The translations under genes and the position numbers were made by a program. This document shows, in pieces, positions 34,039 through 42,522 of a DNA stretch of 64,000 bases. This DNA is from Flavobacterium sp. SUN052 (lineage in GTDB: Bacteria > Bacteroidota > Bacteroidia > Flavobacteriales > Flavobacteriaceae). The notes under the pieces are model-generated. The model was not told where the DNA came from. It searched no databases and worked only from the letters and a program-made list of their open reading frames with translations. Position 1 is the stretch's first letter, and every line of letters starts with the position of its first letter. Location of the stretch: contig NZ_JAPQNS010000004.1 of assembly GCF_028867935.1 (NCBI RefSeq), forward strand, positions 62,001-126,000. The letters run 5' to 3'.

Positions 34039-34490
34039 CTGTCTAGTCGCTTATACAACTTTTTAATCGCCAGCCAGCGCCGACGCGATACCGGTAACAC
34101 AACGCCCGATCGAAGATGCAGCAGTCCTCCTTTGTCGGGATAAATTGGCAACATTCGCTCAATGTATTGGAGGTTGACAATGCAGTTACGATGTGGCCGG
34201 ATGAACCACGTATCAGGCAGTTGGGGCTCGTAATATTTTAAGGTCCGGGCAACCAGTATGCGTTGCCCATCTTTCCAGTACATCCAGCAGTAGTTACCAG
34301 CTGCTTGCAAGAACATCAGATCAGTTATCGGCAAGGTGATTTTCCCCACTTTGTCGACATGCACCTTAAGCGCGTTTGCCGGCAAATGACGGACTGGACT
34401 GGTTGAATTGTGTACTTGATTTTGTGAGTAGGGTAGCTGTGTCATAAGAGTATGAGTAAAGGCTGATTCTATATCGTAAAGTAGGCCCAT
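34035..34490 (-). CDS. LytTR-domain DNA-binding regulator without receiver
   Basis: A 151-residue protein whose C-terminal 100 residues form a LytTR DNA-binding domain: LMFLQAAGNYCWMYWKDGQRILVARTLKYYE, then FIRPHRNCIVNLQYIERM and the closing LRSGVVLPVSRRRW. There is no response-regulator receiver; the first 40 residues look unstructured, and a second ATG at 34445 may be the true start. Single-domain LytTR proteins bind promoters directly. It is convergent with the outer membrane receptor gene, so control of that receptor is possible but not shown. Confidence 0.88.
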   Translation of the reverse strand: MGLLYDIESAFTHTLMTQLPYSQNQVHNSTSPVRHLPANALKVHVDKVGKITLPITDLMFLQAAGNYCWMYWKDGQRILVARTLKYYEPQLPDTWFIRPHRNCIVNLQYIERMLPIYPDKGGLLHLRSGVVLPVSRRRWLAIKKLYKRLDS

Positions 34491-34738
34491 CCTGCCCTTT
34501 CGCTGTTAGCGCATTTCAGACATTCTTTATCTCATTTTGGACATTTTGCGTTTTAGAGCGTGAAAAAGGGATCAAAGTGAAGTTTTAAGGTTCCTGTTTT
34601 GGGTTATAGGATACAAATGGATTTTTTCCTCCTGTTGGCTATAAGCTGTGAATAGTCTGCCCAATTGCGCCTGAAATACCATGTTGACAGCCCTTCGGAA
34701 GAGTGTCTGAACAAAGGTTTCGGCTCGTTTTTAGTAAA

Positions 34739-34773
34739 AAGGTTCGCTTTACCACTGTGGTAAAGCGAACCTT
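34739..34773 (-). terminator. Strong hairpin, minus-strand terminator
   Basis: Arms AAGGTTCGCTTTACCAC and GTGGTAAAGCGAACCTT are perfectly complementary around a central T. On the minus strand the stem runs into TTTTTACT. It lies 15 bases after the stop of the decayed ORF at 34788-34961. Confidence 0.75.
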
Positions 34774-34787
34774 CTTCAGTTAGTCAT

Positions 34788-34961
34788 TTACACCCCGTAC
34801 CCGAAGGAGTGCAGATCGGAATCTGTCTTGTTAATCGTCCGAATCACATTCGGCCCATAATACCCGCATAGTTGATTAGTTTCCTGTTGCCATAACCTAG
34901 CGGGAGGCTACTGGTGGTTGAGACAGAGGGCGTTATTGTAGTCTCAGTTATAGGTTTGCAT
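34788..34961 (-). pseudogene. Decayed small protein gene (two in-frame stops)
   Basis: A single minus-strand frame from ATG 34961 to TAA 34788 would encode 57 residues but is broken by TGA at codon 6 and TAG at codon 18. The part after the second stop has a protein-like composition and ends QLCGYYGPNVIRTINK, then TDSDLHSFGYGV. Both stops could arise from single transitions (TGG to TGA, CAG to TAG). A strong terminator directly downstream in the right orientation supports an ancestral gene. The product is unrecognised; chance cannot be excluded for so short a frame. Confidence 0.35.
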
Positions 34962-35061
34962 GGGTAGTAAAAAGAGTAAAGGTTAAAGAGAGGATGGCAT
35001 AAATTAATAATTTGTCATTTAATGTAAATAAATTGATGACCTAAACGATAAAAATATTTAA

Positions 35062-35106
35062 CTCTTCGCCGTGTAACCTGTATCACAACAGGTTACGGGC
35101 GGAGAG
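35062..35106. repeat. Interrupted hairpin
   Basis: GTAACCTGT/ACAGGTTAC form a 9-bp inner stem, with further pairing between CTCttCGCC and GGCGgAGAG outside it. It is not followed by a T run. Role unknown. Confidence 0.5.
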
Positions 35107-35189
35107 CATTGAGCAATTTTTGATAAAAGAGAATTGGTTGTTTTGGTTAGTACAAAGTAAAGGTGCTCAGGTGACCTTTATGGTAGCAT

Positions 35190-35266
35190 AACTACCCGTT
35201 TTTTGAAAACAGGTAGTTTGATGGGGCATCGCGGGCATTTCTGCGGTATTCTGAAAACGGGTAGTT
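35190..35266. repeat. Three-copy AACTACC(C/T)GTTTTC element
   Basis: AACTACCCGTTTT at 35190-35202 faces an inverted copy GAAAACAGGTAGTT at 35205-35218, and a further copy GAAAACGGGTAGTT lies at 35253-35266. The element is upstream of the gene at 35322 and could be a regulator-binding array or a leader structure. Confidence 0.55.
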
Positions 35267-35321
35267 CTACGGGTACATGATCTTACTGAAATGCGTTGTT
35301 TTGCGTTGACCAACCCCCTCA

Positions 35322-35783
35322 ATGATTACTGAATCAGATAACCTTAATGCCAAGCCGTATTCCATTCCGCTGGAAACGGCTAAAAAATGGATTGCTAACT
35401 GGATTGAAGCTGACCCCGGCGACAAGCCAATTGATCCCACTGACATGCGGGCCTTTCTGGTCCATCGTGCTGACTTTATTGAACTGCTTGCTCAGGATGA
35501 TACCGAATACATTCGCCTATATATGGCCCGAAAAGAAGACTCCAAAACGGGCGAGTTACACCCCTGTCTGGTCTTGGCGTCTGCAGCCCGCAACGGTGAT
35601 GTACACCCCGAAGCACCCAACCCGGATCGAATCGTTGATCTGGTGGGCGAAGTGGTGATTGGCACCGGAGAACAAAAGATTGTGGAGGATTACGATGTGT
35701 TTGACTTTTCGAGCGGTTGTCCACCGTATTGTGATCCTGATAGCCCCTTGTTTATTGGCGAAGCCGACGAGCGGTGTCTATAA
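35322..35783 (+). CDS. Conserved hypothetical soluble protein
   Basis: A 153-residue acidic protein without signal peptide or membrane helices. Visible features are an N-terminal amphipathic helix (LETAKKWIANWIEADPG), a central FLVHRADFIELLAQDDTEYIRLYMARK, and a C-terminal cysteine-containing SGCPPYCDPDSPLF. The two cysteines separated by PPY could form a metal site or disulfide. I do not recognise the family. The three-copy repeat element lies just upstream; the gene is followed 110 bases later by the membrane protein/kinase operon. Confidence 0.7.
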   Translation: MITESDNLNAKPYSIPLETAKKWIANWIEADPGDKPIDPTDMRAFLVHRADFIELLAQDDTEYIRLYMARKEDSKTGELHPCLVLASAARNGDVHPEAPNPDRIVDLVGEVVIGTGEQKIVEDYDVFDFSSGCPPYCDPDSPLFIGEADERCL

Positions 35784-35892
35784 CTGATGGCTATATCCAC
35801 ACCATTATTACCTAACCCATAGAATGGAGGCTGTTTATCGGAGACGACAGCTGATAGCAGTCTCCAAAAGTAATTAAGCAACCATCTTATTC

Positions 35893-36546
35893 ATGCAGGA
35901 TTTCTTTATCTGGATCGGTAAAAATGGGGCCTGTTTCCTCTTGTTTTCGGCCACAATCGCCCTGATTCGCAGGCCGTATCTGCATGATTCATTGCGGTTT
36001 GTAGGGCTGTTCGTTGGTCTGGCGGTGCTGGGCGAAATTATTTCGTACGTTACCGGTCGGCTGTTGCACATGCGTAACCTGCACATCCTGCACGTATATA
36101 CAATTCTGGAATTTAATATCATTGCCCTGTTCTATCGGGCGTTTTTCGGCTCTTTTTATACCCGGTTGCTTGTGCCGGGGATCATGGTTGGTTTCACGGT
36201 TTTGGCTATTCTGAACAGCCTGTTCCTGCAACCGCTGAGCGTGTACAACACCTACGCCCGTGGGCTGGAAGCCGTACTGATTATTGGCCTGTCGGTGCTG
36301 TGTTATTATAAAATACTCACCGAATTATCGCCCAAACGACTCGATAAAAACCCTGTTTTCTGGATCAACACCGGTTTCTTGCTGTACTTCGCTGGAAGCC
36401 TGTTTTTTCTGATTTTGAGTAACGCGCTATTAGTCAAATCGGATCGAACGCTTATCTTGACAGTCTTTGGCCTTCACGCGCTGTTGATGGTCCTGATGCA
36501 TCTGTTCATTGGCGTTGGTTTATGGTTCAGCCCGAAGCTTCGATAG
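35893..36546 (+). CDS. Seven-helix membrane protein linked to histidine kinase
   Basis: A 217-residue integral membrane protein with about seven hydrophobic segments and short loops; a conserved-looking HMRNLHILHVYTILEF lies after the second. No enzyme motif is recognised. Its stop codon lies 25 bases inside the start of the next gene, a sensor histidine kinase, so translation is probably coupled. The arrangement suggests that this protein is the membrane sensor or receptor part of the system, with the kinase and response regulator downstream. Similar membrane-protein/kinase pairs occur in Cytophagales. Confidence 0.75.
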   Translation: MQDFFIWIGKNGACFLLFSATIALIRRPYLHDSLRFVGLFVGLAVLGEIISYVTGRLLHMRNLHILHVYTILEFNIIALFYRAFFGSFYTRLLVPGIMVGFTVLAILNSLFLQPLSVYNTYARGLEAVLIIGLSVLCYYKILTELSPKRLDKNPVFWINTGFLLYFAGSLFFLILSNALLVKSDRTLILTVFGLHALLMVLMHLFIGVGLWFSPKLR

Positions 36547-37313
36547 ATTTATACGTGTTGATTTTGAGTGGTACGCTAACTCTGCTGCTGTTGGTGGCCG
36601 GGGTGGTGGGCTTCGTGATTGTGTACAAAAAACGCCTGTCCGATGGGGAACTGCGCGTCAAAGAGATGGAACTGAATTATCAGCAGGATGTAATTTATCG
36701 CACCCTCGATGCTGTGGAAGATGAGCGAAAGCGCGTTGCCCGCGATCTGCACGATGAGGTGGGGGCCGCTCTCTCGGCCATGCGTCTACTGGTGGGGCAA
36801 CTTGCCCAAACAAACCCGCCCACTCAGGACCCGAACGGCCTCACGGCGCGCTTCAAAGTGGTGATCGACAATACTATTGATAGTGTTCGGCGCATTTCTA
36901 ACGATCTGCTCCCCCAGGGGCTAGAGGAATTGGGCCTGACCTATGCCCTCGAAGGCCTGTGCGAAAATGCCATGAATCTGGCCGATGCGGAGGTTGATCT
37001 TACCGTTGACCCTGACCTGAATCTGCCTACCCGAACCAGCCTGATTGTATACCGGCTGGTACAGGAACTGCTCAACAACGCCGTTAAACACGCCAAGGCT
37101 ACCCATATCCAACTGATATTGCGGCAGCAAACCGACGATTTTGAACTAGAATACATTGACAATGGCCAAGGATTCGACTTTGACGAAGCCTATCAAAAAC
37201 GCAGCCTCGGCCTGAAAAATATTGAAACCCGGGCCCACATGCTCAACGGAACCGCCACGTTTACTACCAAACGGGGGCAGGGCCTAAAAGTGACCGTCTG
37301 CATACCAATATAA
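36522..37313 (+). CDS. Sensor histidine kinase, HisKA_3 (NarL-type)
   Basis: A 263-residue kinase: one N-terminal membrane helix (about 10-35), a short coiled region, and a HisKA_3 dimerisation domain with the phospho-accepting H77 in RKRVARDLHDEVGAALSAM. The HATPase_c domain has the N box QELLNNAVKHAKA, the G box NGQGFDF and SLGLKNIETRAHML. It has almost no extracellular part, so sensing probably comes through the membrane protein it overlaps at 35893-36546. The response regulator follows after 10 bases. Confidence 0.9.
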   Translation: MVQPEASIDLYVLILSGTLTLLLLVAGVVGFVIVYKKRLSDGELRVKEMELNYQQDVIYRTLDAVEDERKRVARDLHDEVGAALSAMRLLVGQLAQTNPPTQDPNGLTARFKVVIDNTIDSVRRISNDLLPQGLEELGLTYALEGLCENAMNLADAEVDLTVDPDLNLPTRTSLIVYRLVQELLNNAVKHAKATHIQLILRQQTDDFELEYIDNGQGFDFDEAYQKRSLGLKNIETRAHMLNGTATFTTKRGQGLKVTVCIPI

Positions 37314-37323
37314 CTCTCCCACC

Positions 37324-37992
37324 ATGATTCATGTAGCGATTGCCGACGACCAACTGCTGTTCCGAAAAGGAATGATGGCCATTGTGAATGGATTCGAGAA
37401 TATTCAGATCACGCTCGAAGCCGACAATGGTCGCTCGCTGCTCGACGCCCTCCAAACGGCTGATCCGATGCCTAACGTGGTCCTGCTCGACCTCTCCATG
37501 CCCGAACTGAACGGCGTTGAAACCACTAAACAGATTCACAAGCTGTATCCCAATCTGAAAGTCATTATTCTGTCGGTGTATGGCGAAGACCGGTTCGTGA
37601 CCCACCTGATGGATCTGGGCGTGAATGCTTACTTGTTCAAGAATGTGGAGCCGGTGGAAGTGGAGCGGGCTATCCGCGACGTGGTCGAGAAAGAATTTTA
37701 CTTCAACGAAGCGTTTCTGACGGCTATGAAGAACCGGATGTCGGTCAGAAAACCCCGTCGTTTGCTTACGGAGGCACTTCCTACCATTCTCACCGCCCGC
37801 GAAACGGAAGTACTGGACTTAATTTGCAAGCAGCGCACCGCCCCCGAAATTGCTGATCAACTTTGCCTGAGCATCCGTACGGTAGACGGCCACCGGGCCA
37901 ATCTGCTCGAAAAAACGGGGGCGCGCAATACGGCGGGTCTGGTCATTTTCGCCATTAAAAACGGCCTGCTCGACCCAGCCAATCTGTTGTAA
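37324..37992 (+). CDS. NarL/FixJ-family response regulator
   Basis: A 222-residue regulator with an N-terminal receiver (acidic pair DD at 8-9, phospho-acceptor D56 in VVLLDLSMPELNG, conserved switch residues near ILSVYGEDRF) and a C-terminal LuxR-type helix-turn-helix (ILTARETEVLDLICKQRTAPEIADQLCLSIRTVDGHRANLLEKTG). Cognate of the kinase encoded immediately upstream. Target genes cannot be told from sequence. Convergent with the HTCS gene at 38048. Confidence 0.93.
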   Translation: MIHVAIADDQLLFRKGMMAIVNGFENIQITLEADNGRSLLDALQTADPMPNVVLLDLSMPELNGVETTKQIHKLYPNLKVIILSVYGEDRFVTHLMDLGVNAYLFKNVEPVEVERAIRDVVEKEFYFNEAFLTAMKNRMSVRKPRRLLTEALPTILTARETEVLDLICKQRTAPEIADQLCLSIRTVDGHRANLLEKTGARNTAGLVIFAIKNGLLDPANLL

Positions 37993-38047
37993 TCGGAAAA
38001 GATAGTGAGCTAAGGACATCTTCCCCTGTTAGCACGAAAGCCTGTTT

Positions 38048-41000
38048 CTAAGTTGGTGTTTCGGGTTGATGACTAAAAGCTGAAGGTAACAGGCCGTATC
38101 TCTCCTGAAATACTTTGGTGAAATACGGCAGACTTTCAAAACCCACCTCATAGGCTACATCAGCAATACTGGAAGTTCCCTTTTTGAGTCGCTCGGCAGC
38201 CAGCTCCAGACGCAGGTTACGGATAAACTCAACGGCGGTCTGATCGGTGAGGGCTTTGAGTTTGCGCACCACTTGCCGTTGACTCATACTCAGAGCCTGG
38301 CTGAACTGCTCCACATCGAACCCGCTGTTGGTGAGATTAGTCAGAACAATACTCCTGGCTTTTTGCAGAAACGCATCCTCTTTCGACAGAACAGACTCAT
38401 CAATGGGCGGAGTCAGCCCCAGTCGTTCGCGAAAATACTGGCTCAGTCGTTCACGCTGTTGAACGAGATTAAGAACTCTAGCCCGTATTTCAGTCCTGTT
38501 GAAGGGCTTTGTCAGGTAATCGTCGGCACCCAGTTCGAAGCCTTCAATGCGATCTTCAACCGTCGCTTTGGCCGTGAGCATCACCACGGGTATATGACTG
38601 GTAGCTTCCTGCGTTTTCAAAGCCCGGCAAAAACCAAAGCCATCGAGCTGAGGCATCATCAGGTCACAAATAACCAGGTTAGGCATCATTTCGGTGGCTT
38701 TATCGAGCCCTTCCTGGCCATTGGTCGCTTCAATGATCTGGAAATCAGCTGAAAAAACGCTCCGTACGTACGTTCGGATGTCGGCATTATCGTCGATAAT
38801 CAACAGCAGCTTTTCGGGTAATGCGGGCTGCTGTTTCTCCGTTTGGGCATCTGCAAGAGCTAGTCGCGCCGTTTGAGTGAGGGGCGAATCAACCAGCAAC
38901 TCCAGCCCCTGTGAGGCTACCTGTTGGGCAACTAGGTCGATGATGGGGGTCGATGACGGCACCACCTGGGGAGAGGTGAGCACCAGTGGCAGTGAGACCA
39001 TAAAGGTTGAGCCAACGCCTTCAGTACTGTGGGCATCAATGGTACCGCCCAGCACCGCAACCAGTTCTTTTACCAGGGCCAAGCCGATGCCCGTACCTTC
39101 ATACGCCCGGTTCACCTGTCCGTCTACTAATTCGGCGGGCTGCTGGTAAAAGCGCTCAAAAATTCTCGACAAACTAGCCGCCGGAATGCCAATACCAGCA
39201 TCAAGAACAGTAATGAGTAGGGTATTTTGGGGTTGATGCAGCTGATAATGCACCCGCATCATTACGGCCTTACCAGCAGGTGTGAACTTAAACGCATTGG
39301 AGAGCAGGTTGGTCACAATCTTCTCGATCTTATCCCGGTCGAAATTAGCCCAGATTCCCGACTCGTTCTGGTTGAAACTGAAGTCGATAGCGCGGCTTTC
39401 GGCCAGTGAACTGAACGAGCTGGCCAGGGTTCGGAAAAAGGCCGACATATCGCCCGGTTCAGGCTCTGGTTTCAGTTGCCCCACTTCCAGTTTGCTCAGA
39501 TCGAGGAGTTGGTTGATCAGGCGTAGCAGCCGCTGCCCGTTGCGTTCCATCAACTCCACCGTTTTTTCGCCCGGAAAACGTTGCTTCATATCCGCCAGTG
39601 GCCCTAAAATCAGCGTAAGCGGTGTGCGGAACTCGTGGGAGATATTCGTAAAAAACTGCGTTTTCAAGGTATTCAGCTCGGCCAGCCGACTTGCTTCTTT
39701 TTGCTCAAAATCAACCTGTTGTTGTAGTAGCAACCGCTGCGTCTGGAAGCGGTAGAGCTGCCAGACAACCACCATAACAAGCAGCGTATAGACCAAATAA
39801 GCCCACCACGTTTGGTAGAAAGGCGGATGGATTCGGATGGTCAGTACAATTGGCTTACTCCAGACCTCGCCATCAACCGAGCCAATCATTTCGAACTGGT
39901 AACGGCCTGGGGGGAGGTGGGTATAGTGCGCAAATCGATTAGTGCCCGCTTCAACCCAATTGTCATCGACACCTTCCAGCCGGTGTCGATACTGATTTTT
40001 AGTCGGGTTGGTGTAGTCCATAACCCCGAACTCAAACGTCAGCAGATCCTGTTCGTGCGACAGGTCTAATTGTTGAGTGTACTCAATTCCCTGCTGCAAA
40101 ATTCCATCGGGTTCGCCTACGCCGACCGGCTTGTTGTTTACTTTCAACCCGATAATATTCGCCTGCGGAACCGGACGGCCCTGAGCCGAAAGCTCCGACG
40201 CCCGGAAGGCTGTCAGGCCATTGACGCCCCCAAACAGGAGCTCACCTTGGGCCGATTTAAAGAAAGAGCTGGTATTGAATTCGTCGTCCTGAAGACCATC
40301 ACCTTTGGTATAATTTCTAAATGTATAAGTCTTCGGGTTAAATTGCGACAGACCTCGGTTTGTGCTGAGCCAGAGGGTTTTAAATTCGTCGACCAAAATG
40401 CCATACACTACTTTGTTAGGTAACCCCTGGGCTTCGGTGAAGTGGTCGAATTGACCGGTCTGTTTGTCGAGCCGGTTCAGCCCTCCGCCCTTGGTTCCAA
40501 CCCACAAATAACGATCAGGTTGATACGGGTCGTTGACCAGACTCGATACAAAGTTGTTACTCAAACTCTGGCGATTGGTGGTCGAGTTTTTGTAGATGGA
40601 GAATGTTGGCTTGGTCAGGAGGTTTTGCCCTTTGACCAGGCCCTTTTGGGTGCCAATCCATAACGTTCCATCGGCTTCCTGCATGAGGGCATACGTTTCG
40701 ATCTCGGCTCCGCTTTGCGGTAAAAGCGACTGATAACTCAGAATCTGAAAGATTTCCCGCTGGGGATCAAACCGCAGTAATTTGCCATTCACACCGCCAA
40801 TCCAGAGCGAACCATCCTTGTCTTCGATAGTCTGGTTGCCAACAAAGCCAAATGAAGTACCCGTCGGTAGGGGGTATTTTTTAAGCAACTGCCAATCTTT
40901 CGAGAACTTGAACACGTGCTGCACGTGGGTCTTAAAATGCACATTAGATACCCAAAAAGTACCCTGTCGATCCTGCATCAGAAAGCGTTGCCTACGGTCG

Positions 41001-42238
41001 GCTTCGGGCAGTTTACTACTCAAAAACGGAACCATCTGGTTGGTGGCTCTGTCGAGCAAGGCATACGAAAATTCGTGCCGTAAGTAAGTTCTGTTCTGCT
41101 GGTCAATGTAGAGATACGTGATCGTTGTGTTGGGCAGGTACGCCCGAAACTGTTTGATCCTGGGGTTGAACTTTCGCAGGCCGTAACCACTGGTGCCCAC
41201 CCAGATATTACCGGTTCGGTCTTTGAGCAGACTGGCAACGGCGTATATATTTGGTGGCAGCGCTACATAGGCATCGCGGACAGTAAGGCTGTCTTTTTTG
41301 AATAACTCGTTGGGGGTGAGCAGCCATATGTAGCCGGCAGTTGTAATGGCCAGGGTTGTTTTATCGATAGCCCTGATTTGCAAACCCGAATAATTATTGG
41401 GGGGGACAATAATCGTTTTCTTTACACCCCGGTGTAGGCAGTTGATTCTATCAGTAGCGCTAACAAATAGAAAATCTTGCTGAGAGTCTTCGTAAACGTC
41501 TAAAAAATCTTGTTGATTTCCCTGGAACAGGTCCAGTTTGGTGATGGTTGTAGGGTTTCGCCAGTTGAAAGAATAGACGCCATCATCGGTTCCGGTAAGG
41601 GCCTGCCCATTTGCTTTGAAACTAAAGCAGAAATTAGGCAGGTCTGTTTTACTACTGTAGAGGGGTAGGGAAGTGAGCTGGACCTGATCGGTAAAATCGG
41701 CCTTGTCGGGAAAGTCCTGTTTGAGTGCAGCCGGTAGTTTGACTTTGAATGGTTTGCCAACACTGGTACCGACCCAGATATTACCATCGGGATCTTCTTC
41801 GAGTATCCTGATTTCGTAATTGTTGGCATTGGCAACAGCGCGATCGCTAATGGTAATATGGTAAAATCGCTGCGTTTTGTCGTCGTACAGATTAAGCCCC
41901 TGACTAAGCGTCCCCACCCAAAGCCGCCCTTTTCGGTCAATCAACAAAGCTGAACAATCGTCACTCGAAAGACTGTACTCATTGTAGGGGTCATGCGTAA
42001 AAACGGTGAAGTTGTGGCCATCGTATCGATTTAACCCATCTTTAGTAGCCGCCCAGATAAAGCCCTTCCGGTCTTGCTTCAGGTCGTAGATCATCCCCTG
42101 CGACAGTCCATCCGAGATGGTCAGCTCCTGCCATCCTTTTTCAGTCAGACGGGTCTGCTGAGCAAGAAGAAGACATGGCCAAAAGAGAAAAATCAAAACG
42201 AACTGTGTAACAACCTTTCTTTTCGCGGCAGTGTACAT
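38048..42238 (-). CDS. Hybrid two-component system protein (HTCS), unit A
   Basis: A 1396-residue one-protein signalling system. A signal peptide is followed by a periplasmic two-component-regulator propeller (about 30-740; repeats such as GFIWAATKDGLNRYDG and GRLWVGTLSQGLNLYD), a Y_Y_Y domain (about 750-815) and a membrane helix (WWAYLVYTLLVMVVVWQLY). In the cytoplasm follow HisKA with its His in ISHEFRTPLTLILGPL (about 866), HATPase (NLLSNAFKFTP; GTGIGLALVKEL), a receiver with Asp in VICDLMMPQLDG (about 1190) and an AraC-type helix-turn-helix ending VAYEVGFESLPYFTKVFQERY. HTCS proteins usually control glycan-use loci; here the upstream neighbour is a giant adhesin. It is a close paralogue of the HTCS at 50478-54599. 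Confidence 0.95.
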   Translation of the reverse strand: MYTAAKRKVVTQFVLIFLFWPCLLLAQQTRLTEKGWQELTISDGLSQGMIYDLKQDRKGFIWAATKDGLNRYDGHNFTVFTHDPYNEYSLSSDDCSALLIDRKGRLWVGTLSQGLNLYDDKTQRFYHITISDRAVANANNYEIRILEEDPDGNIWVGTSVGKPFKVKLPAALKQDFPDKADFTDQVQLTSLPLYSSKTDLPNFCFSFKANGQALTGTDDGVYSFNWRNPTTITKLDLFQGNQQDFLDVYEDSQQDFLFVSATDRINCLHRGVKKTIIVPPNNYSGLQIRAIDKTTLAITTAGYIWLLTPNELFKKDSLTVRDAYVALPPNIYAVASLLKDRTGNIWVGTSGYGLRKFNPRIKQFRAYLPNTTITYLYIDQQNRTYLRHEFSYALLDRATNQMVPFLSSKLPEADRRQRFLMQDRQGTFWVSNVHFKTHVQHVFKFSKDWQLLKKYPLPTGTSFGFVGNQTIEDKDGSLWIGGVNGKLLRFDPQREIFQILSYQSLLPQSGAEIETYALMQEADGTLWIGTQKGLVKGQNLLTKPTFSIYKNSTTNRQSLSNNFVSSLVNDPYQPDRYLWVGTKGGGLNRLDKQTGQFDHFTEAQGLPNKVVYGILVDEFKTLWLSTNRGLSQFNPKTYTFRNYTKGDGLQDDEFNTSSFFKSAQGELLFGGVNGLTAFRASELSAQGRPVPQANIIGLKVNNKPVGVGEPDGILQQGIEYTQQLDLSHEQDLLTFEFGVMDYTNPTKNQYRHRLEGVDDNWVEAGTNRFAHYTHLPPGRYQFEMIGSVDGEVWSKPIVLTIRIHPPFYQTWWAYLVYTLLVMVVVWQLYRFQTQRLLLQQQVDFEQKEASRLAELNTLKTQFFTNISHEFRTPLTLILGPLADMKQRFPGEKTVELMERNGQRLLRLINQLLDLSKLEVGQLKPEPEPGDMSAFFRTLASSFSSLAESRAIDFSFNQNESGIWANFDRDKIEKIVTNLLSNAFKFTPAGKAVMMRVHYQLHQPQNTLLITVLDAGIGIPAASLSRIFERFYQQPAELVDGQVNRAYEGTGIGLALVKELVAVLGGTIDAHSTEGVGSTFMVSLPLVLTSPQVVPSSTPIIDLVAQQVASQGLELLVDSPLTQTARLALADAQTEKQQPALPEKLLLIIDDNADIRTYVRSVFSADFQIIEATNGQEGLDKATEMMPNLVICDLMMPQLDGFGFCRALKTQEATSHIPVVMLTAKATVEDRIEGFELGADDYLTKPFNRTEIRARVLNLVQQRERLSQYFRERLGLTPPIDESVLSKEDAFLQKARSIVLTNLTNSGFDVEQFSQALSMSQRQVVRKLKALTDQTAVEFIRNLRLELAAERLKKGTSSIADVAYEVGFESLPYFTKVFQERYGLLPSAFSHQPETPT

Positions 42239-42406
42239 TAGTTTGTCTACTCTTGTTGATGAGTGATAACTGTATCAAATTCAGGGACCTAAAGATATGT
42301 ACAATAAACTAATATGAGTGAATTGTCACCTAAATTATACTGCATTTTGGGTGGTATTTATTGCTGGAATAAGTATATTTTTAAAGCAAAGTGATGAGCG
42401 TAAATG

Positions 42407-42459
42407 GCAACGAGTTCATGGTTGCCTTCTACCGGGAAGCGCATCCATGAACTCGTTGC
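42407..42459. repeat. 15-bp stem hairpin between adhesin A and HTCS A
   Basis: GCAACGAGTTCATGG (42407-42421) and CCATGAACTCGTTGC (42445-42459) are perfectly complementary with a 23-base loop. In the transcription direction of the flanking genes (minus) there is no T run, so simple termination is doubtful; on the + side it is followed by TTTTAC. Confidence 0.75.
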
Positions 42460-42522
42460 TTTTACAAAAAAACAGACTATCTAAGTCCGGCCAATCGGGC
42501 AATTGATCTCAACAAAGGCCTG

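Larger units (their letters stand above)
34491..35321. other. Gene-poor stretch with hairpins and a decayed small gene
   Basis: An AT-rich 830-base region. It contains the promoter side of the LytTR gene, the terminator hairpin at 34739-34773, a decayed minus-strand ORF (34788-34961), a hairpin at 35062-35106 and a three-copy ACTACCCGTTTTC-type element at 35190-35266 upstream of the next gene. No intact ORF above about 40 codons looks real. Confidence 0.6.
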
